Source: Vibrio stylophorae (GTDB lineage: Bacteria > Pseudomonadota > Gammaproteobacteria > Enterobacterales > Vibrionaceae). From it: a stretch of DNA of 64,000 bases. The stretch spans positions 434,001 to 498,000 of the forward strand of contig NZ_CAKLDI010000001.1 of the NCBI RefSeq assembly GCF_921293875.1. Direction: 5' to 3'. Position 1 is the stretch's first letter; each line of letters starts with the position of its first letter. A program made the translations under genes and the position numbers. This document shows, piece after piece, positions 35,941-44,382 of this stretch. The notes beneath the pieces were generated by a model. The model was given only the letters and a program-made list of their open reading frames with translations. It was not told where the DNA came from and ran no database searches.

Positions 35941-36771
35941 CTAATTTGCAATTAGCGCATCAAACGCTGTGCCTTGCGGATTTCGATACATGGTTTTAAA
36001 CACGCGCTCAGCATTTGAGCCCCAAGCATCACCTTCACCGAAGTTAAGGAAATGGTGCACCATGCCCATGGCGTGTGCAAATTCATGGATGGCGACATCT
36101 TGCGGCGCGCGCGCATTACAAGTGATCAGGCCACCATTGGCACCTTTTAAGCTATCGATATTCACCCAAGCGAATTTTGGCGTCGTTGTTCCATAGGGGT
36201 CTCTTTGATAGCTGATGCTGAAATCATCAGGATCGACAATGGATTGCACTGTGTTTGTCGTATAAGGACCAGTGGACACCGTGCCTTTACTACAGTTGCC
36301 CATGATCATCCCTGGCGCAGTACCTTCGCTGAGGATAAAGCCCCAATCATAGCTTAAGCCAGATAGGTCGATATGTTCTGGGTCGGAAATGTCGATATCA
36401 ACGACGCCCATGCGATCAAAGAGTTTATAGCCAGCAAGCCTTTCCATTTCATCCATGGCTTTGACAAAGCGTGGGTCTTCTTTCTCACGAAAATAAACTG
36501 GAATCAGGTGGCCATCTTTAAAGCGCGTGAGTCTTGCGGCATCTATCATTTGTGTGGGTTTAGACTCAAAGCAATAATTGCCATAACAGTTATGATTAGT
36601 GAGATCGCCCCAGCCGGTCCATACATCCAATACACCGTTATAACATTGTTGGTTGGTGCATTTGACCGCTTCTATCACTTCAGCATCGCTAAAGGTCTCT
36701 TCTTCATCAATATTGCAACCCGACAACAAGCCCGCAGAAAGAAATAAAATTGAGAGCATTTTCAGCTTCAC
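35941..36771 (-). CDS. Metzincin-type zinc protease lipoprotein, uncharacterised
   Basis: A 276-residue predicted lipoprotein: signal peptide with lipobox LLSGC and lipidated Cys19, acidic +2 to +6 residues (NIDEEE). Near the C-terminus lies a complete metzincin zinc signature HEFAHAMGMVH at 229-239 (HExxHxxGxxH), followed by a candidate Met-turn at Met261 in KTMYRN. Several Cys in the middle (CTNQQCYNG, HNCYGNYC, GNCSKG, TCNAR) could form disulphides. The start is GTG at 36771 with AAGGA six bases before it. The family is metal-dependent peptidase by motif; substrate and precise family were not recognised. It is an accessory gene between the SIMPL gene and serA and has its own AT-rich leader. 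Confidence 0.8.
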   Translation of the reverse strand: MKLKMLSILFLSAGLLSGCNIDEEETFSDAEVIEAVKCTNQQCYNGVLDVWTGWGDLTNHNCYGNYCFESKPTQMIDAARLTRFKDGHLIPVYFREKEDPRFVKAMDEMERLAGYKLFDRMGVVDIDISDPEHIDLSGLSYDWGFILSEGTAPGMIMGNCSKGTVSTGPYTTNTVQSIVDPDDFSISYQRDPYGTTTPKFAWVNIDSLKGANGGLITCNARAPQDVAIHEFAHAMGMVHHFLNFGEGDAWGSNAERVFKTMYRNPQGTAFDALIAN

Positions 36772-36978
36772 AGGATTTCCTTATATTCATTTATAATATG
36801 GGGCGGCATGATATGCCTTATTCCTTATATAAAAAACGAATCTATCGTAATTTGTGGCTTATCCAACATTTAAGGCAAGCGAATGATTATTTTATCATCG
36901 TTATGCATGGTGATGCGTAGTGTGACTTGAGGTCGGGTCGAGGCGTCAGTGGCGGGAGAGTGTGAGATGCTATGGCGC

Positions 36979-37013
36979 AATAAAAAAGGCCCTTCAATGA
37001 AGAGCCTTTTGTC
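36979..37013 (-). terminator. Terminator of serA
   Basis: On the minus strand an 11-bp stem AAAGGCTCTTC/GAAGGGCCTTT, with one G-U pair, is followed by a T run. Confidence 0.85.
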
Positions 37014-37041
37014 AGATTGAACGCGTCAAATGAGACTAGTG

Positions 37042-38274
37042 TTAGTGCAAAATGCGTGCGCGAATAGTGCCGTCAATTTGCTTGAGCTTAGTCAAGGCAT
37101 CTTGTGAACGCTCAGTTTCAACATCAATGACCACATAACCGACATCGTTGGCTGTTTGCAGATACTGCGCCGCGATGTTGATCTTCTCTTCTGCGAAGAT
37201 GGTGTTAATTTGAGTCAAAATACCAGGCTGGTTGCGGTGAATGTGCAACAAGCGAGAGCAAGATTGCGTATGTTGTGGCAAAGCAACTTCAGGGAAGCCA
37301 ACCGCTGAAAGGGTTGAGCCGTTATCTGAGTATTTCACCAATTTACCCGCAACTTCGATACCGATGTTTTCCTGCGCTTCTTGCGTTGAGCCACCAATGT
37401 GTGGGGTTAACAGCACATTGTCATATTTCAGCAGATCAGACTCAAATGGGTCTTTGTTGGTTTTTGGTTCAGTTGGGAACACATCAACAGCCGCACCAGC
37501 CAAATGGCCGCTTTCAAGTGCTTGGCAAAGGGCTGGAATTTCAACCACAGTACCACGTGCTGCGTTGATAAAGATGGCGCCAGGTTTCATGCGCGCAAAT
37601 TCCTCTGCGCCCATCATATTCTTGGTTTCTGGCGTCTCAGGAACATGCAAGGAGATCACATCACACTTGTTGAGTAGCTCGCTCATCGAAGGCACTTGCA
37701 CCGCATTACCTAGGGTGAGTTTGCTTTCGATATCGTAGAAATAAACTTGCATGCCAAGGTTTTCAGCCAAAATGCTCAACTGAGTACCGATATGGCCGTA
37801 ACCGATGATGCCCAGTTTTTTACCGCGCGCTTCAAAGGCGTGGTCTGCTGATTTGATCCACTCACCACGGTGAGCTTTGGCGTTTTTCTCTGGCACGCCG
37901 CGAAGCAATAGAATGATTTCGGCAAGAACAAGCTCAGCCACACTACGAGTGTTTGAGAACGGCGCGTTAAATACAGGAATACCACGCGCGGCGGCGGCTT
38001 TGAGATCCACCTGGTTGGTACCAATACAGAAACAACCAATTGCGGTTAGCTTTTTCGCTTGCTCAAGCACTTCTGCAGTGAGGTTGGTGCGTGAGCGAAT
38101 GCCAACAAAGTGCGCATCTTTAATCGCTTCGATTAGTGCGTCACCTGACAAGGAACCTTTGTGGTATTCGATGTTGGTGTAACCTGCGTTTTGAAGCACT
38201 TCCAGTGAAGATGGATGAAGTCCCTCAAGCATCAGAATTTTGATTTTGTCCTTGTCCAGTGAAAATTTAGCCAT
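37042..38274 (-). CDS. serA: D-3-phosphoglycerate dehydrogenase
   Basis: A 410-residue NAD enzyme that starts serine synthesis. The Rossmann motif is GIIGYGHIGTQLSILAENLG, with the catalytic Arg in INAARGTVVE, and the His in LLTPHIGGSTQEAQ. The last 80 residues form the ACT domain that binds serine for feedback inhibition (HRNQPGILTQINTIF). The size matches E. coli SerA. The gene is transcribed in the same direction as rpiA but after a terminator, so it has a separate promoter; in E. coli the two genes diverge. Confidence 0.97.
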   Translation of the reverse strand: MAKFSLDKDKIKILMLEGLHPSSLEVLQNAGYTNIEYHKGSLSGDALIEAIKDAHFVGIRSRTNLTAEVLEQAKKLTAIGCFCIGTNQVDLKAAAARGIPVFNAPFSNTRSVAELVLAEIILLLRGVPEKNAKAHRGEWIKSADHAFEARGKKLGIIGYGHIGTQLSILAENLGMQVYFYDIESKLTLGNAVQVPSMSELLNKCDVISLHVPETPETKNMMGAEEFARMKPGAIFINAARGTVVEIPALCQALESGHLAGAAVDVFPTEPKTNKDPFESDLLKYDNVLLTPHIGGSTQEAQENIGIEVAGKLVKYSDNGSTLSAVGFPEVALPQHTQSCSRLLHIHRNQPGILTQINTIFAEEKINIAAQYLQTANDVGYVVIDVETERSQDALTKLKQIDGTIRARILH

Positions 38275-38427
38275 TGTAATTTCGTCCTTAAAACAGTGGG
38301 ACAGACTACGACAAGGCGCCGCTTGGAATCGGTTGCGTGGGCTAGCGTCAGAGGCCGTGGCCTGAATTTCTCAACTAACTTATCAAAAAATCATCAGTTT
38401 GGGTAAAAATATTACGACATAGCATAG

Positions 38428-38455
38428 AAAAAACGGCGCTAAGTGCGCCGTTTTT
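38428..38455 (-). terminator. Terminator of rpiA
   Basis: A 9-10-bp stem AAACGGCGC/GCGCCGTTT with a five-base loop is followed by T on the minus strand; it is symmetric enough to act both ways. Confidence 0.85.
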
Positions 38456-38503
38456 GATCTGATAACAACATTTGTGCATCCTGATGCGCAAATGTAAAAA
38501 AAT

Positions 38504-39160
38504 TTAGTCGATTCGCTTCGCGCCTTCAGGGGTGCCCATGATTACCACATCCGCGCCGCGGTGGGCAAATAGACCCACAGTGATCACGCCAGCAATACCA
38601 TTAATCTTGGTTTCAAGTGCTTGTGGATCAGTGATCTGTAGATCATGCACATCCAAAATCTGACCGCCATTGTCGGTGATCACGCCTTGACGATAGACTG
38701 GGCGACCGCCCAATTTTGCCAACTCACGCGCCACATAGCTGCGCGCCATAGGAATCACTTCAACGGGCAATGGGAATTTACCGAGTAACTCAACTTGTTT
38801 GGTGTCATCGATAATACAAACAAAAGTATCTGCAATAGCCGCGACAATCTTTTCACGGGTTAGCGCCGCACCACCGCCTTTGATCATTGCCTTGTGTGCT
38901 GTGATTTCATCCGCACCATCGACATAGATATCGAGTTTGTCTACTTGGTTGCAATCAAATACAGGAATTCCCATGGCTTTTAGACGCTCAGTTGAGGCTT
39001 CAGAGCTAGATACTGCACCTTCAATGCGATCTTTCATGGTGCCAAGGGCATCGATAAAATGATTCACGGTTGAACCTGTGCCCACCCCAACGATGCTGTT
39101 GTCTTGAACAAATTCTAAGGCTGCCCAGCCTGCCGCTTTTTTCATTTCATCTTGGGTCAT
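38504..39160 (-). CDS. rpiA: Ribose-5-phosphate isomerase A
   Basis: A 218-residue enzyme that interconverts ribose 5-phosphate and ribulose 5-phosphate. Seen: [15 protein letters not shown], the DGADEI motif with catalytic Asp, and [14 protein letters not shown]. The ATG at 39160 has AGGAG six bases before it and agrees with homologues; an earlier in-frame start six codons upstream was rejected. It is a single-gene unit with its own promoter. Confidence 0.97.
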   Translation of the reverse strand: MTQDEMKKAAGWAALEFVQDNSIVGVGTGSTVNHFIDALGTMKDRIEGAVSSSEASTERLKAMGIPVFDCNQVDKLDIYVDGADEITAHKAMIKGGGAALTREKIVAAIADTFVCIIDDTKQVELLGKFPLPVEVIPMARSYVARELAKLGGRPVYRQGVITDNGGQILDVHDLQITDPQALETKINGIAGVITVGLFAHRGADVVIMGTPEGAKRID

Positions 39161-39201
39161 TGTTCTCTCCTGTATCAATCATCCACACCAAGCGATGGCG
39201 C

Positions 39202-39231
39202 ATTATAGCGTTAATTTTTCACCCCCGTCAG
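39202..39231 (-). promoter_or_regulatory. Sigma-70 promoter of rpiA
   Basis: On the minus strand CTGACG, an 18-base spacer and the consensus TATAAT. It lies in the 96-base gap after ygfA; the predicted start is about 35 bases before the ATG. Confidence 0.65.
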
Positions 39232-39256
39232 GCGTAAAACATGTGCTAGGTCATGA

Positions 39257-39862
39257 TTATTTGGATTTAACGTTAACGATTGCGTGATTTTCAGGGGTAA
39301 TCACTTGCAAAAGTGGTTGATCCCAAGTCGCAGTTGGTATTTTCGCCACTTGCTGGCAATCATGGGCAAGACCAATGGCTGGGAGTGTTTCGTTAAGCGC
39401 AAGAGTGCGATCGTAATAGCCGCCGCCCATGCCGAGGCGATGGCCTTGTGCGTCAAATCCCACTAAGGGGGTAAAGATTAAATGAAGCTGTTGTAGCGGC
39501 AGCACGCGTTGCACAGAGAGTTGCGGCTCTTGAATACCATAGCGATTGGTTTGCATTGGTGTATCTGCGGTGAAATGCAAAAACAATAAATGACCTTTGC
39601 GAAAAGGGTGTAGCACTGGAAGATAGGTTTGAATCTGCTGCTGCCAGCAAGCTTGCATCGCCGGCATAGGGTCGATTTCGCCATCGCTGGCGAGATAAAA
39701 GGCGACATGCTGCGCTCGATGCTGCGCAATTTGCGACAAAATTGGCAGAATAATCGCTTGGCTTGCGCTGCATTGTTGCGCCATGGATAGCGCCCGGCGT
39801 TTGCCTTTGAGTGTTTGACGAAGTGTTTGACGCGCCAGTTGGTCATGGAGTGAGTGAGACAC
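39257..39862 (-). CDS. ygfA: 5-formyltetrahydrofolate cyclo-ligase
   Basis: A 201-residue ATP-dependent enzyme that converts 5-formyl-THF to 5,10-methenyl-THF. The family motif GFDAQGHRLGMGGGYYDRTL is present in the C-terminal half, as is the N-terminal basic KGKRRALS. It lies directly downstream of 6S RNA, the widely conserved ssrS-ygfA pair; in E. coli both are read from shared transcripts and ygfA is tied to persistence. Confidence 0.95.
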   Translation of the reverse strand: MSHSLHDQLARQTLRQTLKGKRRALSMAQQCSASQAIILPILSQIAQHRAQHVAFYLASDGEIDPMPAMQACWQQQIQTYLPVLHPFRKGHLLFLHFTADTPMQTNRYGIQEPQLSVQRVLPLQQLHLIFTPLVGFDAQGHRLGMGGGYYDRTLALNETLPAIGLAHDCQQVAKIPTATWDQPLLQVITPENHAIVNVKSK

Positions 39863-39937
39863 AAACTATCCCTGTGCTGAGCAAATGATCACCAGAATCA
39901 TACCCAAGGAAGTAGCAAAGGCGAAAGAAAAAAGAGA

Positions 39938-40123
39938 GGAATCCCGGAGTGCCGTTGAGGATGGCAGCCCTTGAACCCTTAGGTTCAAGGCGGACAGCTA
40001 ACGTTGGAACCGTAGGCTTCTCGGTACGAGCCGAGCATGCTCAATAGCCAATCTGTTAACCATCCTTTGGTTTGATTATCGGCTCAGGGGACATTCATCC
40101 ACTGACGAACACTCCAGGAAAAT
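39938..40123 (-). ncRNA. ssrS: 6S RNA
   Basis: About 186 bases that mimic an open promoter and sequester sigma-70 RNA polymerase in stationary phase. Read on the minus strand it begins ATTTTCCTGGAGTGTTCG, includes the invariant GTCCCCTGAGCCGATA, the GAGCATGCTCGG segment and CCTTGAACC-TAAGGGTTCAAGG hairpin, and ends GGCACTCCGGGATTCC. The 5' and 3' ends pair (CCTGGAGTG with CACTCCGGG), forming the closing stem around a large central bubble. It lies seven bases after zapA and before ygfA, the standard order. End positions are set by alignment to the E. coli RNA from memory and may shift by a few bases. Confidence 0.95.
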
Positions 40124-40130
40124 AGGTAAC

Positions 40131-40433
40131 TTAAACCGCGCTATGTTGTTTAAGCGCTGACTCAAGTGCTTGTTGTAGTTGCATGATTCTGTCATCAACC
40201 CGTTGTTTTTCGGCTTGATGTTCATGACGCAACTGCAGTAATTCGTAGCAGACATTGAGTGCCGCGATGGTCAAAATCTGATCGCCGCTACTACCATTTG
40301 CGCGCTTGGCTAATTTATCGAGCTCTTGTTTGAGATAGTTTGCAGCTTGGTGCAGCGCTTGCTCTTGTCCCGTTGGACAGTTTACGCCGATTCGACGTCC
40401 CAACACTTCGATTTGAACCGCCTGTGTCGTCAT
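40131..40433 (-). CDS. zapA: Cell division protein ZapA
   Basis: A 100-residue FtsZ-ring stabiliser. It begins TTQAVQIEVLGRRIGVNCPTGQEQAL, typical of ZapA, and has a C-terminal coiled coil (LRHEHQAEKQRVDDRIMQLQ). It lies immediately before 6S RNA, as in E. coli, and diverges from ygfB with 282 bases between the starts. That gap contains a run of seven G but no clear operator. Confidence 0.95.
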   Translation of the reverse strand: MTTQAVQIEVLGRRIGVNCPTGQEQALHQAANYLKQELDKLAKRANGSSGDQILTIAALNVCYELLQLRHEHQAEKQRVDDRIMQLQQALESALKQHSAV

Positions 40434-40715
40434 TTTGTCATGGGCTCCGTAGCACTAATTCTCAATCAACCGCAGGGCGCAAATGACCTGCTCTGATTGC
40501 CACAATAGGCAATGGGGGGGTAAAAAGCAAGCGTGTTACGGCTTGTTCGCTGTAACTTTGCTCAGTTCAACTCGACCTTTTTGCGCTTTGTCGAAAATCG
40601 CAGCAGCTGGCCTTGCGATCTCGGAAAAAGCGGCGGTGATAGATGAGAAATTGGCGCGGCAGTGGTAGCATGCGCAATAATCAATATGCCCATTTAGTTC
40701 AAAAAAGAGAGCGCC

Positions 40716-41285
40716 ATGAGCCAAGTTCAATACCCAGATTACCTCGCCTTTGACAGTCTTCTTCGCCAGCATGGTTTGGCGCTTTCACCCGCCGAATTAC
40801 ATGGTTTGGTCAGTGGCATTTTGGCCGGTGGCGTATCGGCGCAGGCACATGCTTGGCAGCCTTTGCTCAATGAATATACCAATGAAGGCCAAGCTTGGCC
40901 TCACGCAGCGCAGCAAGCAGTGAGTGCACTAGTACAAGCGAGCAGTGATGAGATGAAGGCGCAGCAATTTCAGTTCACTTTGTTAATGCCTGATGATGAA
41001 GAAAACCTCATGGATCGCGCTGATGCCCTTGCTGAATGGGTGAACCATTTTCTTTCTGGCCTTGGTTTGGCCAATATCGATCCAAGCAACATGTCAGCCG
41101 AAGCCAAAGAAGTGCTCGCTGATTTAGAAGAGATCGCTAAGTTGGGTATTGATGAAGACGATGATTTAGAAGAGCAAAGCATGTTATTTGAGCAGGTAAC
41201 TGAGCACGTCAAAGTGTGCGTGTTGACTCTTGCGCTGGAGCTTGCTGGCCCTGAGCAAGGTGCGCAGCAGCCAACCTTGCATTAA
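40716..41285 (+). CDS. ygfB: YgfB/YecA family (UPF0149) protein
   Basis: A 189-residue acidic, helical cytoplasmic protein. It shows SPAELHGLVSGILAGGV near 24-40 and the acidic tail ADLEEIAKLGIDEDDDLEEQ. The family's role is poorly known; a Pseudomonas homologue affects beta-lactamase expression. In E. coli and in many relatives pepP follows ygfB and precedes ubiH; here ubiH follows within about 80 bases. Confidence 0.93.
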   Translation: MSQVQYPDYLAFDSLLRQHGLALSPAELHGLVSGILAGGVSAQAHAWQPLLNEYTNEGQAWPHAAQQAVSALVQASSDEMKAQQFQFTLLMPDDEENLMDRADALAEWVNHFLSGLGLANIDPSNMSAEAKEVLADLEEIAKLGIDEDDDLEEQSMLFEQVTEHVKVCVLTLALELAGPEQGAQQPTLH

Positions 41286-41362
41286 TTTGTTGCTTGATGG
41301 TGGTGATTGCAGATGAAAAGCCAGCGCTCTGATTGCCCACCTTTGTACCGATATCCATACCT

Positions 41363-42643
41363 ATGCAAACTTTAAAGCCAATGCCAACCCAGCTTGATGT
41401 TGATATCGCGATTGTTGGCGGTGCGATGACAGGTGTTACCCTGGCGTTAGCGCTGCGCCAGCGCTGCCCGCAACTTTCTGTTGCGCTGATTGAACGTGCG
41501 CCGCTGGCGCCATCTACCGAGCCCTGCGAAAGCCAAGTGCAAAGCGGCTTTGATGCGCGGGTGATTGCGCTCAATTTGCATACCCAGCGCCGGTTAGAGC
41601 GAGATAGTATTTGGCCTGCATTGCAGCATCAAGGTTGCGCGATTGAGACCATTCATGTCAGCGATCAAGGCCATGGCGGCATGGTGAGCCTAAACCCGCA
41701 GTGTGGTCAGCGCCAGCATGGTTGGGTGATGGCGCTGAGCGATGTGCAAAAGGCTTTGGTGCCGATGCTCGCAGAGCGCGGCGTTCGCTGTTTTGCGCCG
41801 GCAACCATTTGTCAGATGCAAGCGATCGAACAAGGCCATCAGCTGCAATTAGCCGATGGCACCCTGCTGACTACGCGTTTATTAGTCGGCGCAGATGGCA
41901 CGCAATCGCAAGTGGCGCAGCATTTGGGCTTGCAAAACCAAGTGCTAGATCTGCAACAAAGCGCGATTATTGCCAATATTGCCTGCCAGCTGCCGCATCA
42001 TGGCTGCGCCTTTGAGCGTTTTACCGCGCAAGGCCCAGTGGCGCTGCTGCCAATGCAATCGAGCGCAGAAACCCTTGCCGTTGGTGGGCAAGGGCAGATG
42101 TCCTTGGTTTGGTGCTTGCCACCAGAGCAAGCGATGACGTTTCAGCAATTGCCAGAGAATGAATTTTTACAAGCGCTGCAGCACGCCTTTGGCTGGCGTT
42201 TGGGGCGTTTTTTGAAAGTGGGAACACGCCACTCTTACCCACTCAATCGCCACCATCAACCATTATTGGTGGGACATCATGGCGTCTTAGTGGGTAATGC
42301 TGCACAAACCCTGCATCCGATTGCGGGGCAGGGCTTTAACTTGGGGCTGCGTGATGTCGATACGCTGGTGGATGTAATTGCCAAACACCACGCCATCTTT
42401 GGCTCAAACGCATTGGGTTCGACCGCGCAACTTGCTGATTATGCTGCGCGCCGTGCGCCTGATCGTCAGCAATTACTGAGCGGCACTGTGGGATTACTGC
42501 AACTGTTTCGCCAGACCAGTTGGCCGATGGTTCTGGGCAGACAACTTGGGTTGATGTTGGCATCGCACTGCGCGCCGCTTCGACAACACATTCAACAACT
42601 GGGGCAAGGGATCAAAGCCGGCCCACAAGAGGAGCAACAATGA
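41363..42643 (+). CDS. ubiH: 2-octaprenyl-6-methoxyphenol hydroxylase UbiH
   Basis: A flavin monooxygenase of ubiquinone synthesis, about 426 residues from the chosen ATG. It has the FAD loop VDIAIVGGAMTGVTLALAL, the LLVGADGTQSQV segment and the second FAD motif GNAAQTLHPIAGQGFNLG. The start is uncertain: TTG 41333, ATG 41363 and ATG 41381 are in frame and none has a strong ribosome site. It overlaps ubiI by four bases. Assignment as UbiH rather than UbiF rests on gene order with ubiI. Confidence 0.9.
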   Translation: MQTLKPMPTQLDVDIAIVGGAMTGVTLALALRQRCPQLSVALIERAPLAPSTEPCESQVQSGFDARVIALNLHTQRRLERDSIWPALQHQGCAIETIHVSDQGHGGMVSLNPQCGQRQHGWVMALSDVQKALVPMLAERGVRCFAPATICQMQAIEQGHQLQLADGTLLTTRLLVGADGTQSQVAQHLGLQNQVLDLQQSAIIANIACQLPHHGCAFERFTAQGPVALLPMQSSAETLAVGGQGQMSLVWCLPPEQAMTFQQLPENEFLQALQHAFGWRLGRFLKVGTRHSYPLNRHHQPLLVGHHGVLVGNAAQTLHPIAGQGFNLGLRDVDTLVDVIAKHHAIFGSNALGSTAQLADYAARRAPDRQQLLSGTVGLLQLFRQTSWPMVLGRQLGLMLASHCAPLRQHIQQLGQGIKAGPQEEQQ

Positions 42644-43887
42644 TGAGCGAAATGGAAATAAATAGTGTTGATGTTGCGATTCTTGGTGGTGGCATGGTGG
42701 GTTTAACCTTAGCCGCAGCACTTGAGCAAAGTGGCTTAACCGTGGCTGTGGTTGAAGCCGGTCATACGCCTCATGTGGATGAGCGCCAGCGCGATAATCG
42801 CGTGTCTGCATTAAGTCGTGCCAGTGAGCATATTTTAACAGCGGTAAAAGCCTGGCCTGCCATTGTGCAAGGTGCCCATGGTCTCTATGACGCGATGCAG
42901 GTTTGGGAGCGTGATGGAAATGCCAAGCTTGATTTTTCAGCGATGCGTATTGGTCAACCGAACTTAGGTTATATCGTTGAAAATCGGCGTATTAGCCAAG
43001 CCTTGTGGCAGCGCTGCGAGAAGTTATCGCACATTCAGTTGCTCACCGGAATGCGCTGCGAGCGCATTCAATATGGTCGCCAAGAAGCTTGGTTGATGTT
43101 GCGTCAGAGCAAGGATGATGCGCAGGGTGGTGAGAAAAGTCTGACGGCGAAATTAGTGGTAGGCGCCGATGGTGCCAACTCATGGTTGCGCCAACAAATG
43201 GCTGTGCCCATGCTGCAATGGGATTATGATCATCATGCATTGGTAGCGACCATTGAAACTGAGTTGGCACATGACAATGTGGCGCGGCAAATTTTTAGCT
43301 CGCAGGGGCCGCTGGCTTTTTTGCCGCTGGAGCAATCACATCTCAGTGCCATTGTCTGGTCTTTACCGCCAGAGCAAGCGCAGCGCATGCTCAATGCAGA
43401 TATCACTGAGTTTGAACGACATTTAACGGTGGCATTTGATCATCGCTTGGGGCTTTGCAAGCTGCAAGGTGAGCGTCAAGTGCATCCACTCAAAATGCGT
43501 TATGCTCGCGATCTCGTGCAAGCGCGTGCGGTTTTGATTGGTGATGCCGCGCATACCATTCATCCGTTGGCAGGGCAGGGGGTCAACCTTGGCCTGCAAG
43601 ATGCGGCTGCTTTGGCGCAAACACTGCGTGAGCTCCATCGACAGCAGCAAGATATAGGTGATCCGCAAGTGCTGGCAAGTTATGCACGCTGGCGTAAAAC
43701 AGAAGCTGCAACCATGATTGCCAGCATGCAAGGGTTTCATGATCTGTTTGCTGGAAACAATCCACTGAAAAAAGGGATTCGTCAATTGGGCATGCAATTG
43801 GTCAGCCGCTGCGAGCCACTGAAAGATCAGTTACTTTATCGGGCATTGGGTTTAACTGGTGAATTACCTGAGATGGCCAAAGGCTAA
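42640..43887 (+). CDS. ubiI: UbiI (VisC) flavin hydroxylase of ubiquinone synthesis
   Basis: A 415-residue FAD monooxygenase that performs C5-hydroxylation in ubiquinone synthesis. Motifs: VDVAILGGGMVGLTLAAALE, LVVGADGANSWLR and GDAAHTIHPLAGQGVNLG. The ATG overlaps the ubiH stop (ATGA), with GGAG five bases before it; a second ATG follows at once. It is a paralogue of UbiH along its length. Confidence 0.93.
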   Translation: MMSEMEINSVDVAILGGGMVGLTLAAALEQSGLTVAVVEAGHTPHVDERQRDNRVSALSRASEHILTAVKAWPAIVQGAHGLYDAMQVWERDGNAKLDFSAMRIGQPNLGYIVENRRISQALWQRCEKLSHIQLLTGMRCERIQYGRQEAWLMLRQSKDDAQGGEKSLTAKLVVGADGANSWLRQQMAVPMLQWDYDHHALVATIETELAHDNVARQIFSSQGPLAFLPLEQSHLSAIVWSLPPEQAQRMLNADITEFERHLTVAFDHRLGLCKLQGERQVHPLKMRYARDLVQARAVLIGDAAHTIHPLAGQGVNLGLQDAAALAQTLRELHRQQQDIGDPQVLASYARWRKTEAATMIASMQGFHDLFAGNNPLKKGIRQLGMQLVSRCEPLKDQLLYRALGLTGELPEMAKG

Positions 43888-43916
43888 TCAACTAGCGAGG
43901 CGCTTGTTCAGCGCGC

Positions 43917-43950
43917 AATAAAAAAGCCATGCGATGCATGGCTTTTTTGT
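43917..43950. terminator. Bidirectional terminator between ubiI and a small gene
   Basis: AAAAAGCCATGC pairs with GCATGGCTTTTT around GAT, with T runs on both faces. It serves ubiI and the converging 67-codon gene. Confidence 0.9.
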
Positions 43951-43961
43951 GCCTAGCCGTT

Positions 43962-44165
43962 TTATGCGGCTAACTTTAAGCGCTTAATCTCGCCGTTAAT
44001 CTCCTTGACGGCGCGGTAATGATCAAGCTCTGCTTGTTGCGGCACTTCAAGCTTTCCCTTGGCAAAATGGAACTGACCCAATCCCTGAATATAGATATCA
44101 CCAGCGAATAGACGGGTGACATGCTTAGCGATCAGCTTCGGTAGATAGCGCTGAAATTCACGCAT
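43962..44165 (-). CDS. Conserved-looking 67-residue hypothetical protein
   Basis: A basic soluble protein of 67 residues that begins MREFQRYLPKLIAKHVTRLF and has a central GDIYIQGLGQFHFAKGKLEVP and a C-terminal helix EINGEIKRLKLAA. AAGGA stands six bases before the ATG, a sigma-70 promoter lies upstream and a terminator downstream, so it is a complete gene. No signal peptide, no Cys. I do not recognise the family. Confidence 0.75.
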   Translation of the reverse strand: MREFQRYLPKLIAKHVTRLFAGDIYIQGLGQFHFAKGKLEVPQQAELDHYRAVKEINGEIKRLKLAA

Positions 44166-44200
44166 ATATTTTCCTTTTGTCGTGGTCTTGCTGTTACTTT

Positions 44201-44229
44201 TTAATATTTTATCTGGTTTGTTGTGACAA
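44201..44229 (-). promoter_or_regulatory. Sigma-70 promoter of the 67-residue protein gene
   Basis: On the minus strand TTGTCA, a 17-base spacer and TATTAA. Confidence 0.55.
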
Positions 44230-44382
44230 TCGGATGAAAAATTTTGGCCAAATTCATGAAATGAGAGATCAACACAATGCTAGCGCACAGTTCCCTATGG
44301 CGCTGTGATCATTCTGCCAAATTTCACATAAACCATTGTTTTAAAATGTGAACTCAAAGGTGCATATCGCTGGGTTAAGCCT

